DNA of 64,000 nucleotides from Dermatophagoides farinae. Taxonomy: Eukaryota; Arthropoda; Arachnida; Sarcoptiformes; Pyroglyphidae. Below, piece by piece: positions 41,289 through 52,534 of this stretch (within the stretch, counting starts at the first letter, position 1; every line of letters begins with the position of its first letter). The DNA is taken from NCBI RefSeq assembly GCF_024713945.1, contig NC_134677.1, positions 5,583,001-5,647,000 on the forward strand. The letters run 5' to 3'. A model generated the notes under the pieces. It saw only the letters and a program-made list of their open reading frames with translations, had not been told where the DNA came from and made no database searches. The position numbers were made by a program, and so were the translations under genes.

Positions 41289-42268
41289 AAAATTAAATGA
41301 TCGTAATCGTTGTAAATTATAATTTTTTTTAATTCTTAAAAATTCATAACATGTTGCCTTCACATCGAATTCAAAAAAAGTCAATTGGAAAAAATTCCCA
41401 TCGATATATTTCTGTAATATAAAAATTCATCATCTATGCTGATTGTTTCAGTTTGTATTTATTTTAAATTGATTTTGTTTTGTTATGGAAAAACAATGAA
41501 ACCATCCACCGTTTATCTCTTTATTTCTTGCTTTCAATTTCTTTTTTATTCACATAATGAATCCGAAACTAAATGAATTGCATTAAAAAAAAATTCAATT
41601 TTTAGTCATGATTTGTAATGATAGATGGCCTTACTTCTCATATTGTAAGGTTCTTTATGAATGAATCGGACCAAAACTGCTATAGCAAAATGGCCATCGC
41701 AATGTTGTTTCAACAAAGTAAATTGCGTTTTTTTTGCTGCGGAACATATGAAAATTGAGAAATATTTTGCTCTGTTCTAACTAAAATATTTTATGTCCCG
41801 TTATAAATTCGAAACTTTTTAACATTGTTAATTACTTCGGTATTAAATAACAACAAATTGTGCTCACTGCAGTGCTATTTCAAGTAGTGTATGGTTACAT
41901 TTTTTATGTGTGTGACTTAATGTTATGGTGACGGCGCTATATTGTTTGCTCAATGATCGCGTCATTCAATGAAAAATAGCATTCGTATCAAAAATACACG
42001 TTTTCTACATTGGTAGGATATCTAAAACGACATCCATCGTTATTTTGATTTGGTAAAAAAAGAAACATATTCGCCTTGTATCCAGTATTAAAGTGAGTAT
42101 TATTGTCAACAAATCCCATGATCACATCATTCACAAATAAATAAATTCATCAAACTTTTGTTGTCTCTATTTTCAATTTATCTAGTTTGATCACCACATT
42201 TGAAAAGCTTTTTTGCTGCACCAGATTTTTGTTGGTTTACAACAACAACAACATTGAGTATAGCCAAA
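41289..42268. other. Spacer between CYRI and OST4
   Basis: AT-rich with no convincing coding exon. It probably carries the CYRI 3' UTR and the OST4 promoter. An in-frame ATG at 42200 would extend OST4 by 23 residues but gives a non-conserved N-terminus. Confidence 0.5.
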
Positions 42269-42382
42269 ATGATTACTGACGTCCAGTTAGCCATTTTTGC
42301 CAACATTCTTGGCGTAACTCTATTTCTTCTTGTCGTTTTGTATCATTACATCGCTGTAAATTCATCTACATCCAATCATTAA
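42269..42382 (+). CDS. OST4: Oligosaccharyltransferase subunit OST4
   Basis: A 37-residue protein that is almost wholly one membrane helix: [20 protein letters not shown] followed by [11 protein letters not shown]. It matches OST4 across animals nearly residue for residue, and human OST4 is also 37 aa. OST4 is a tiny subunit of the ER oligosaccharyltransferase that transfers the N-glycan to Asn-X-Ser/Thr sites; it stabilises the association of STT3A with other subunits. The start at 42269 is fixed by this match. The single exon stops at 42382. Confidence 0.95.
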   Translation: MITDVQLAIFANILGVTLFLLVVLYHYIAVNSSTSNH

Positions 42383-42837
42383 TTGAAAAATTACACAATT
42401 CATTTCAAACAGAAAAGATATTCTTTTATTTCCAACAACCACATTAACAGCTGGTGATTGGCTGAGGGAACAACTCAAAACGCAATGTAACAATTTCCTT
42501 TTTCACTTAAATTTTTTTTTCTCTTTCCTACTTTCTCTCAAAAAAAAATTTCTTCATGACAAAAAACAGAATTTTTATTTACTTTTATCATTTGGTGACT
42601 AAATTGGTCATGGTTGGCAAATATGTTGAGCTAGATATTAACTAAAAAAAATATGTCTTGAGTGGCTTTAAGAAATAAAAATTCTGTTTTTGTTTTGAAA
42701 ATTTGTGATTCATTTATTCAATCTAATTATCGTTCATAATTTAATGTTTTTTTTTCAACAAGATTGCTGTTATCGCTAAATCAATGTTATTGTTTTTTTA
42801 TTCAAAATCAAAACGAGACATTATATGAGACACCATA

Positions 42838-44778
42838 ATGAAGTTTGATTACTCACAATTTTTTCGTGAAGAAGAAGACCATAATGATGAACTACTGGAG
42901 CAACAATATCAAGAATTTTTCGAAGTAATACGCATCTATTTAATCATTGTCTTAATATTGACAATGCTTTGTTTCATATCCAATGCCATCATATCGAAAT
43001 ATCGAAATAGAGATCTCAATTCCGAGGTAAATTCTTTTTATCTTTTTTTTATGTTTTATTCAATTTGGATCACCCCAAATAGGTTCCCTCAACTCGACAA
43101 GATCGACTTACCTATTATGTAGCTGTAAAATTATGTATGTTTGGCCTGGCTATTGCATTGGCCATTGGTCTTCTATTGCCGATGACCATCATTTCTAATG
43201 AAATCATCCTAATCTATCCGGAAAATCAATACCCGAATTTACGATGGTTAAATGATAAGCTAATCAAGCAGCTATGGCATTGTATATTTATCTTTTCAAA
43301 TTTATGCTTCATTTTGATTCCGTTTTCATATTTCTTCGCCGAATCGACTGGATTTTCGCGATCCACTGATAATTTCTTTTCACGAATTTTGCAAGCTTTT
43401 CTGGAAACAACCTTAACGTTAACCATATTGTCATCTTGTATATTCATCGGTTTATCATCTATATTTCCCATATTTCAACCGAATTTCTTACAGTTAATCA
43501 CATTTTGGTTAAATTTTCCATTCCTCTATTCTTGTATATCATTTGCTGGAGCCATTCTACTATTGGTTTGTACACCAAAAGGCATTTTAAATCTGGTCAT
43601 TTTGCTAGACGAATACATGACACGTCCATATTCAGTCAATTCAACAGCCGAAAAATATGATCGAATTCTTATTAAAGAAACTGTGTTGCTTAGTCGTCAG
43701 CAGTTGCTCATCCGATATCGAAATAAATATGGCGATAATGCATCGAAAGTTTTTTCAATCGATCTCCTTCCATTGATCAAAGATTCGAAATTAAATGGTA
43801 TAAAATCATTTAAAATAATTATTTTATTCTAATCTTTTTTTTATTTTAGATCTAAAGTCTTTATCTCCAGAAGCTTTAGTCGATACAATTGAAAAACATG
43901 AAAACCAACGGCAAAAACTGTCTATGAAATTGTCCGTTTCATGGATTCGTTCAAAAATTCCTTGGTTAATGTATCCGCTTGCGATGGCATTATTGATTGT
44001 TACAACGGCATTTTCTTGTGCCATTGTGTTGATAAATTTGTTGGTAACATTGTTTAATTTCGAAGATACAAGCGCTGAACCATTAGTGTTGGGTATCGCT
44101 TCTTTCTCAAAGATGGGCTTGTTAGGAGCATCAGTTCAAACATTGTTAATTTTTTACATTTGGTGTGCATCACTTGTTGGTTTATATTCATTACCTGGTC
44201 TTGGATGTCTTCGACCGATTGCAGGTCAGACACCATTCTTCAAGATAATGCTAAATTGCCTTTTGGTCCTGATATTAAGTTCTGCATTGCCAATATTTTT
44301 CCGTACAGTTGGCATCACCAATTTCGATCTTTTCGGTAGTTTCGGCCAAATTGTTTGGATACGGAACTATCATTTAGTATTGGGCTATAATGGCGCTTTT
44401 CTGGTTGCTCTCACACTATGTCTCTGTCATAGTATTGTACTAAAATTGAGCAAAGAATTCTTCTACCGTTGTCATCGGCTTTATTGCTATCTGAACGAAT
44501 TGGTCAAATCTTTTCCTAAACAATTTAATCGCTTTAAAACTATCTGTAAAAATGGTCGTATTTCATGGAATCGTAATCATCCTGGGCAAAATTCTATCAC
44601 TCATCCAAACCCCTCTGGATCATCATCTTTATCGAATAGCCGGCTAAAGTCTTTCTATTTTCCACTTAGTAATTCTCTGTGCATTGTATTTACATATTTA
44701 ATGTCATTATTACAGCTACGTAAAACGCTACATTCAACGGCTACTTCACCAATGGCAATCGAAAAGAAATTGTCCTAA
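42838..44778 (+). CDS. LMBR1/LMBR1L-like multi-pass membrane protein
   Basis: Three exons: 42838..43026, 43083..43797 and 43850..44778; 610 aa (human LMBR1 and LMBR1L about 490). About nine hydrophobic segments are visible, starting with IYLIIVLILTMLCFISNAII. Family blocks: LLPMTIISNEIILIYPEN, FSNLCFILIPFSYFFAESTG, FLYSCISFAGAILLLVCTP, KMGLLGASVQTLLIFYIW, VLILSSALPIFFRTVGITNF and FDLFGSFGQIVW. LMBR1L is known as a lipocalin receptor and Wnt/beta-catenin modulator at the ER and plasma membrane; LMBR1's own role is unclear. After the last helix there are about 120 extra residues that are basic and Ser/Asn-rich, ending with another hydrophobic stretch (SLCIVFTYLMSLLQL). I cannot decide between LMBR1 and LMBR1L; invertebrates often have one gene. 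Confidence 0.9.
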
Positions 44779-45232
44779 TTTCATCTTTATTTAACTTTAT
44801 TTTTAATCTCATTTGAATCTAACAAAAAAAATTTGATTTTCTATTTAGTCATTAATGTCAAACATCTCACCGAACACACATCATTCGTAACTTGAAAGGG
44901 CTTTATCCCATTAAATCGTTCTATATAAAATCTACCAATATAAATCTAAACCTAATGAGAGCGATTTAAGTGAAAAATTTAAACGTTTTGTTGTTTCAAA
45001 AAATATTTTGCGTTGTGACATTTTTTTTTCTTTTTTCTTTTTGTAAATTAAAAGCTGACCAAAAATTCGTAATATTTGTTCATGAGTTGTTTTATATATA
45101 TCAGTCTATAAAAATCAAATCTAAGAATAAAGCGACATCTTTATGTAAATGGTTGCAACTAACAATCACTAATAAACAACAAAAAAAACGAGAATCCCAA
45201 ATTATTTCGATAATAAATTTTTAGGTATCATC

Positions 45233-47959
45233 ATGTTTAAAAAAGATAACGATCCTAATTCTAGCCATCGTAAAAGTGTTTCCGGAATATTAAAAAAATC
45301 CATTTCGACTAACAAAACGAATGTGGCTAGCAAATCTAATGCTCAAACTTCATTTTCCAACAAAAACGATGTATGCTCGATGAATGATTCAAAAGCCAAG
45401 ATAAATGTAGAATTTGAAAGCAATGATTCCTCAGAAGTTTCGAGCCAATCGATAAATGATGTGAATAAAGAAGAAATGCCAACTTCGACAGCAACGGAAA
45501 AATGTATTATATTGCCGTCAACATCGAAACAGATGAGCAAACTTAATCTAGTCTTAAATAATTTAAATCAGAAACCTATGGATCAATCATCGGATGATGA
45601 TGAGCAAAGTTTGGACAGTTCTTCATCACAAATTTTTTCGAATTCAGGGAATGGAAATCATCCAATCATTGATCCGCAATCATCTGCATTGAGAATAAAC
45701 AATAATGCTAATTCAATTCAATTAAGCTCATCGACTGATTCTGAAGATTTTGATTTTATCACTGATTTCAATAACATTACCGTTTCGAGTACGTCATTAT
45801 TTTGCTTTATCCATATTCATCTGTAAACCGTTTATTTTATTTTATTTTTTTTTTTTTAGATATTCCACCAAATAATTTATCAATGGTAATTCTCAACATT
45901 ATTCAAAAGCTAATTAGAATAATAATTTTTACCAAAATTATAGGATCCAATGCGACCAGTGAATCATAAATGTTCGAAACAATCTCATTCATCACTAGTG
46001 GGCCATGAACATCAATCTACTTCGAATGATATTCCGATGATTCGCAATTGTTCATCCATACCAAACAATATGAATTTTTTGAAGCATTGTTTGAAAACCA
46101 TAGAAATGAATATTACATCCAAAACAAATCGAATCGCTGATTTTGGCAGTAATAATAATACTTGTTTAAATAGCAATTGTAGTAGTATGATCAATTCACT
46201 TGCATATAATTGTAATCATAAATGTAATTGTAATAATCATCTTCATCATTCTCAATATCAGCATCAGCCACTTCATAATATTCGAACAACAGGTCCGTCA
46301 TTGTTGGAACAACATATGAATCAACAATTAATCAAGAGTAACTACCAACAGCAAAAAGATAACGGAAACAATTTGGAAATGATTAGTTCGATCCAGGCAA
46401 CCAAGATCATAAGCAATCATTCTAATATTGACAATATAAACAGTTCGAATACGAACCTTACATCTACTGCTGTAACGACATTGACCAGTTCATCCACTGG
46501 TCTCCCAGTATCAGCATTGACAGCCATGGAATCACCAAAAATATTGAATAATCGTTCGCATAATTGGCAAGCATACATGCCTACATTGAAACACAGAATG
46601 GCTACCATTTTCAATCGTGATATTTTAGCCGATGTATATTTTCTTGTTGGAAAAAAATCGAAAACACGATTTGCAGCACATAAATTTGTACTTTCGATTG
46701 GTAGTGCTGTATTCAATGCAATGTTTAATGGACTTTTATCCAAAAGTTCTGATTGTGGTGATAGAATAGATGGAACAGAAGATGATACTCATGAGATTGA
46801 ACTGCCTGACATTGAGCCAGAAGCATTTAAAGCTTTGCTTCGTTTTTTATATTTGGATGAAGTAGATATTGACGCTGAAACTGTAATGACTACATTATAT
46901 GCTGCAAAAAAATATGAAATCCTATCGTTAGAAGCTGAATGTGTCAATTTTTTGAAAGCCAATCTGAATCCAGAGAATGCTTTCATGTTATTAACACAAG
47001 CTCGATTATTCGATGAAACGAATTTGGCTGAATTATGTTTGGATACCATTGATAAACACACAATTAATTCACTTCAATCGGAATATTTTCTCGACATTGA
47101 CCTGAATACATTGAAAATTGTTCTTGGTCGTGATACTTTACGAATTAGGGAAGCTTCGTTGTTTGCTGCTATATTGAAATGGGCTGAATCAGAATGTATT
47201 CGCAAAAATTTGCAGGTCAATACCGAAAACAAACGACAAATTCTAGGCGATGCTGTCTATCTACTCCGATTTCCATTGATGACGATCGAAGAATTTGCCA
47301 TGACAGCCGCACAATCCGGCTTGTTGACCGACAAAGAAGTTGTAAATTTATTTCTTTACTATACTATTGATTCCAAATGTGCTATACCGTTTTCATTTGA
47401 ACCTCGTTGTTGTATCACTGGCGAAGAATATTCCGTGAATAGATTTCAACGAACAGAAAGTCGTTGGGGATATTCCGGATCAAGTGATCGTATTCGTTTC
47501 TTAACTGATCGTCCTATATTTGTAATCGGTTTTGGTCTTTATGGTTCCATCCAAGGACAATCGGAGTACGAAGCGATTATTGAAATAATTCATACTGGTT
47601 CGGAAAAAGTAATCGCTTCGAATAATACACGTTTCATGTCAGATGGATCTGATTCGACATTCAAAGTTATGTTTCAATATCCTGTCGAGATATCTCAAAA
47701 TACTAATTATACTGCTTGTGCAACGTTGAAAGTATGTTCACATTATTATACTTATGCTTTCAGGAATAATTTTTTTTATCAATTGCAGGGTATCGATTCC
47801 TATTATGGAACGAATGGATGTCGTACATTGACTGTTAATCTTGACAAAGGACACAATGGCAAAGATACGGTAACATTTCAATTTAGTTATGCTGCTGGGT
47901 GTAACAATGGTACATCGATTGAAGATGGCCAAATTCCTGAAATTCTTTTTTATGTTTGA
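45233..47959 (+). CDS. BTBD1/BTBD2-like BTB-BACK-PHR protein
   Basis: Four exons: 45233..45788, a 26-nt micro-exon 45860..45885, 45944..47731 and 47789..47959; 846 aa. The N-terminal 400 residues are Ser/Asn-rich with His/Asn runs. Then come the BTB domain (LADVYFLVGKKSKTRFAAHK, SAVFNAMFNG, LPDIEPEAFKALLRFLY), the BACK region (NPENAFMLLTQARLFDE, DTLRIREASLFAAILKW, FPLMTIEEFAM) and a PHR domain (NRFQRTESRWGYSG, FVIGFGLYGSIQG, NYTACATLK, AGCNNGTSIEDGQIPEI). The order matches BTBD1/2 and related Cul3 adaptors. The intron 47732..47788 is 57 nt with no in-frame stop, but the PHR alignment supports splicing it out. An AATAAA overlaps the stop codon (47959-47964) and another lies at 47977. Confidence 0.92.
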
Positions 47960-48008
47960 ATAAATGTAACACACATAATAAACATTCGACGATAAGTTCA
48001 TAATAAGT

Positions 48009-50090
48009 TCACTTGTGCAATTTTAATTTTTGGCTATTCACATGGGTTTTCTTTGATGTAAAATCGAAAGCTCGAACAAAATATTTGTTATTTGGCGTAA
48101 TTGTATTTGTGATTTTACATTTTAAACTTTTGGTAACAATATCTGAATCGGCCAATAAACGGTTTTTGGCTAACATATATCTATCACTTTCATGTAAAAT
48201 AAGATTAAACATTTCGATGAGAATGTCTAACGGTTTAAATTTTTGTCTCTGGAGTAATTGTTGAATATAAAGAAAGGGTTTTGGTCGCGAGCATAGTTCA
48301 GCTGTAAGGTTGTAGATGAAAGTTCCTTTCAATGCACATAACATAATGTCGGCATTGAATATATGTTTCAGATTGAAAATTTGGCCAAGAAAATCGATAT
48401 TGTCCACACATGTTTGAAATGAATTGTAAAAATGTACTAATCGTGGCATATAAACTTTTGAACAGCTTAAAACAGGTAACGAACTAAATTGAATGAGGTT
48501 ATTTTGAATCGTTTGACGACTTATCGAATCTAATTTGAGAAATATTGGTCCATTTGTACCATGGCAAAGATAACCAGTGAACCATATATTCATGAAGATG
48601 GCATACACGAATTCAAGCCAGATATGATCAGGAAAATTACGCAACATATACAGAAGAGCAAGTAACATAGATGAAAATGGAATTATTATCGTTGAATGAT
48701 CAATTGAACAACACGTTTTTAGACGATCTAAAAGCTTCATAAGCGATTCATAGGCTTCTGGTTTTATTTGCAGAATCTGGAAGAAAAGACTTTTTCGTTC
48801 TTGAGAGTCCATTTGTTCGATAGCTGATAATTTTGGCAATAACTTTTTCTCCATGTTAATAATCGGTGTTATAGCATGTGCTTTGAATTCCATATTTTTA
48901 CGACAATATCTTTTAATTTTTGCTGTGTTTTTATCTTGTGATCTCAGAATACCGTATATACATTGCAACAATTCATTGGCAGTCTCATATGATGATTGTG
49001 GGTAGGAAAAATCCTCGACTAATGGTCGACACCAATCGATACGGGCATTAATGATTGACAATAGGCGGCAATGAATTTGTTTATGAACAAATTTAGATCG
49101 CATCCACCTTGGAATATTAATATTTTCAATGAACAATCTAGATATATTTTCCTCAAGATAAGTTCGATGATCGATTGGTTTTTGAGTATGAATGGACCTT
49201 TCCAATAGCAAATAATGTTTCTTAATGATTTCGATTAAATGGTGATCAGTGTTTCTCAAAATGACACCCATATGACCGATCAATGACTTTAATGTGTCAT
49301 GTTTGGCGATCCATATGAAAACATCGTTGATTAATTTTTGTCGATCTTTATGTGACGATATTCGCCGGGTAAACATTGCCATAGTTTCATTATCCACATA
49401 ATCATTACCCAACATAAATCCAATAATTTGTACAAGATCCAGATTAATTTTTGGATATGGTCGTTTAAGATTTTCGACGCAATAATAACGACATCTAATA
49501 TAATAATGATCATCAGAATCACGATTAACGACCACATCGAAATCGAATAATGATTGAAGATTTACAATACCAGCTGGAAGGTTAAATAGAAGAAAATCAC
49601 TATCATTAGAAAGAATGGGGCATTCAAGATCATAAGCAATTTGTATGATAGTTTGATCCGCTTCATAACAGGTCTGGAAAACTGGAATACCAAGACGTTC
49701 CAATTGCAACCTATAGATACTGTCGGCCAACAAAGGCATAACACCTTCAATGAAATAATTATTGGCATAGATCTTATGGGCATTATTCAACGCTATATCG
49801 ACACGTTTGAGCAACGTTTTTAATTTTTCCAATGATGGATCAATTGCTCCATCAAATACAACGATCGGTTGGATGTTACATTTTAGAAGACTCTTGAAAA
49901 ACTGTTGAACATGTCGAGCCAATTGATCATAATCTCCACCATACATATGATCATTTACATTTTGTTGATATTTGAAAAATTGTTGGTAAACTAAGTTATA
50001 CCCATCGATGACCAGAACCGTGTCTTTTAATTGATGAATTTTGAAATAATCATTTCGATTCATAAACGACAAAAGCCCTTGTACGCCCAT
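48009..50090 (-). CDS. ASTE1: Asteroid homologue (ASTE1), XPG/FEN1-like
   Basis: A single exon of 693 aa from ATG 50090. The N-terminus is typical: MGVQGLLSFM, then LVIDGYNLVYQQF with the metal-binding Asp, GGDYDQLARHVQQFF, QPIVVFDGAIDPS, GIPVFQTCYEADQTI and CPILSNDSDFLLF. These correspond to the N and I nuclease regions of the XPG/FEN1 family. The rest is weakly conserved and helical. Drosophila asteroid acts with EGF-receptor signalling in eye development. Human ASTE1 is a structure-specific endonuclease that cuts 3' overhangs in the shieldin pathway of double-strand-break repair; activity here is inferred from retained acidic residues. The gene converges on the BTBD gene, with stops only 49 bp apart. 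Confidence 0.92.
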   Translation of the reverse strand: MGVQGLLSFMNRNDYFKIHQLKDTVLVIDGYNLVYQQFFKYQQNVNDHMYGGDYDQLARHVQQFFKSLLKCNIQPIVVFDGAIDPSLEKLKTLLKRVDIALNNAHKIYANNYFIEGVMPLLADSIYRLQLERLGIPVFQTCYEADQTIIQIAYDLECPILSNDSDFLLFNLPAGIVNLQSLFDFDVVVNRDSDDHYYIRCRYYCVENLKRPYPKINLDLVQIIGFMLGNDYVDNETMAMFTRRISSHKDRQKLINDVFIWIAKHDTLKSLIGHMGVILRNTDHHLIEIIKKHYLLLERSIHTQKPIDHRTYLEENISRLFIENINIPRWMRSKFVHKQIHCRLLSIINARIDWCRPLVEDFSYPQSSYETANELLQCIYGILRSQDKNTAKIKRYCRKNMEFKAHAITPIINMEKKLLPKLSAIEQMDSQERKSLFFQILQIKPEAYESLMKLLDRLKTCCSIDHSTIIIPFSSMLLALLYMLRNFPDHIWLEFVYAIFMNIWFTGYLCHGTNGPIFLKLDSISRQTIQNNLIQFSSLPVLSCSKVYMPRLVHFYNSFQTCVDNIDFLGQIFNLKHIFNADIMLCALKGTFIYNLTAELCSRPKPFLYIQQLLQRQKFKPLDILIEMFNLILHESDRYMLAKNRLLADSDIVTKSLKCKITNTITPNNKYFVRAFDFTSKKTHVNSQKLKLHK

Positions 50091-50528
50091 GTTCTATACA
50101 AATATCACAATATTCTATAGAATCCAATCATAAAAGAAGAAACAATCGTGTGCAAAATTCCACCACTCACCATCAAATTAGTGAGATAACATGGGTGTTA
50201 TATCCAAATCTAACGATTGTTGATCAAATCAACAGACACGTGACATGTAAAATGCTGCCTTTTTAGAAATGGTTTCCAGTATCACTAGATTTCGCTACAT
50301 TCACTCATTATTTTCGAACCAATTTTTAAAATAATGCATTTATGGTAATGATGACTGAACTTTAATGTTATTTAATATTATCATGTATATCATAATAATT
50401 ATATATAATAAAGAGCATAATTGTATATTTTTTTTGTTCAACGTTAACTAATATGCACGGTAAAATGAAAAAAATTAACAGCCTACGACATGAATGAACA
50501 ACATTCCCAATTCCTTAATTTGTATCAA

Positions 50529-51248
50529 TTACTCGATATCGGTATCATCGAATTGTTGTCCTTTCGATCCGATCATTGATATTGTTGATTGTTTCGGTTG
50601 AGACATTTGCTTTAAAAGTTCATTTGTCATAACCTTTTTCAAATAACGCTTAATAATAAAAAATAAATGATGAACAAATGAAATATTAGAAAATCAATTA
50701 AATTTTGGTTATAATGGAATAATAATTCTCAACTTACTTCATTAGCAACTTGATAATATTGTAGCAACAATTGAAAAACAGGATCTGGTAATGTTTTTTG
50801 CATGACTGCAAGAAATTCGTTCTTTTGGGAACAAACCACGGTTGCATTGGCCAAATGAAAAGCGGCTTTCTCATAATCTCCTATGAAACGAAATTTGGAT
50901 AAACGATAACTAATACAGTAATAGTGAATATAAAGTACAAACCATTCATTAAAAGATCATCGCTGGCTTGTACTTCTTTTAAGAAATATGGTTGTAATTC
51001 ACTTGGATCGGTAAATAATGGAATATCTGATTCCAGTGAATTTTCCTTTGATCTTTTGGCTTTTAAACGCTCTTTAAACAGAAACGGATTTAGAAAAAAA
51101 TTGTCATTTTTCACAATTGTTGAAAATGCTTACTTTCTTTAAGTTTAGCCTTAAAATCTGGAGCATTTCGACGTTTACGATCAAAATAAACACAATAGGC
51201 AACAAAAGCTGCCAAACCGATGGTCAATGAATTTCTCATCAAAGACAT
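50529..51248 (-). CDS. TOMM20: Mitochondrial import receptor TOM20
   Basis: Four exons on the minus strand: 51248..51134, 51071..50943, 50880..50738 and 50648..50529; 168 aa (human 145). The start MSLMRNSLTIGLAAFVAYCV is the outer-membrane signal anchor, followed at once by YFDRKRRNAPDFKAKLKE, the TOM20 hallmark. The cytosolic receptor part contains FLKEVQASDDLLMNGDYEKA, FHLANATVVCSQ, FLAVMQKTLPDPVFQLLLQ, and an acidic end (FDDTDIE) like the DDVE tail of animal TOM20. TOM20 binds amphipathic mitochondrial presequences at the outer-membrane TOM complex. The gene lies head-to-head with ERCC1. Junction phases are 1, 1 and 0, all with GT..AG. Confidence 0.94.
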
Positions 51249-51531
51249 TTTGTTTATTAATTCGAGTGGCCCAATTAAATGATTATATATCCAAGCTAAA
51301 TCGAGATCTAAATTATACCCGAATTAGAAATGAAACCAAAACAAGCATGTTAAAGTTCGAACTGATCGAGATTCACATTCACATTCAACAATCCAACAGC
51401 ATCTATGTCCCATCATATAGAATGTTACCAACAACGCCATCTCTCTAATTTGTTTCTTTTTAGTTTTAGTATCCTCTACTCAATTTTAAACTTCATTGTA
51501 GAATCATCATCAGCACAATTAATTTGTGATC
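51249..51531. promoter_or_regulatory. Shared upstream region of TOMM20 and ERCC1
   Basis: The divergent start codons are 283 bp apart, so this stretch must hold both promoters and 5' UTRs. No canonical TATA box could be assigned. A bidirectional promoter is the likely reading. Confidence 0.5.
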
Positions 51532-52534
51532 ATGGATCAATGTAATAAAGATGACAAACCAACATCATCAAAATATTTTAAACCTGGATACATTTTCAAA
51601 CGAGACCCGAAAAAAACTGGAAAAATTGATTCATTCGAATTCGATGACGACATTGATGATGAGAATTGTGATGAAATATTAAGCCAAGTGGTGATAAAGC
51701 CAAAGATCCCGAAGAGGGCCGAAGAACGGATGGAACAAATTCAATCACAACAGATTGATTTTACTGCTATAAAAAATAAGCCATCCGTTAGTATACCAAC
51801 AACGTTTAAGGGGACCAACACCATTCTCGGTATGAAATTGTTCGGTTTTATTTTGAATATAATTTTTGTTATTTCTTTTGTCAGTAAATTCTAATCAACG
51901 AGAGAATAAATTGTTAAAGGAATTAGGTTATGTGCGTCCAGTTTTTACGGATTCAATATCACCGGCACATTTTTTACTCAACGACAATTGTTGCGCTCTG
52001 TTTCTCAGTCTCGTTTACCATATTGCCAATCCAAATTACATTTATGATCGTGTGAAAGAACTTCGAAACACATATCAATTATCTTTGCTGATTTTGCACA
52101 TTGATCATCCAATATATGAGAATCCACTCAAAGAGCTGACTATAATGGCGATTAGAGCAAATTTTACTTTATTGGTCGCATGGTCACCTGAAGAAGCAGC
52201 TAAACATATTGAAAATTATCGTGTAAATGCTGACAAATCACCTAATATAATTATGGGACGAGCGTTTGATGATGAAGAAGTCGGGAGATCATCATCATCA
52301 TCATCAACGATGAAAAAGAAATTGAATGCGAATCAAAGTAATGGCGTAATTGATGCATTAACCAGTGTTAAACACATTAATCGAACTAATGCAATCACAT
52401 TGTTATCGACATTCGATACGGTGGAGAATCTAACGGAAGCGAAAATTGATGAGCTAACAATTTGCCCTGGCATTTCGATCGCTAAAGCCAAACAATTATA
52501 TTCAATTTTTAATCGACCTTTTATTAAGCAATGA
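51532..52534 (+). CDS. ERCC1: DNA excision repair protein ERCC1
   Basis: Two exons: 51532..51829 and 51885..52534; 315 aa (human 297). The acidic N-terminal region is not conserved. The central nuclease-like domain opens at the intron (TILVNSNQRENKLLKELG) and contains CCALFLSLVYHIANPNYIYD, LLILHIDHP, LKELTIMAI and TLLVAWSPEEAAKHIENY. The C-terminal tandem helix-hairpin-helix that binds XPF is clear: ALTSVKHINRTNAITLLSTF, LTICPGISIAKAKQLYSIF and the final RPFIKQ. ERCC1-XPF cuts 5' of lesions in nucleotide-excision and crosslink repair. An Ser run (about residues 238-246) separates the two domains. The last 33 bp overlap the antisense end of GNPTG. Confidence 0.95.

Noticed and set aside
42200-42268. 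Longer N-terminus for OST4 from an upstream in-frame ATG
   Set aside because: The 37-residue form from 42269 matches OST4 end to end; the extra 23 residues are not conserved.
44970-45224. 84-codon frame just before the BTBD gene, with a hydrophobic start
   Set aside because: The composition is AT-driven and it ends 9 bp before the BTBD start codon. More likely 5' UTR than a secreted protein.
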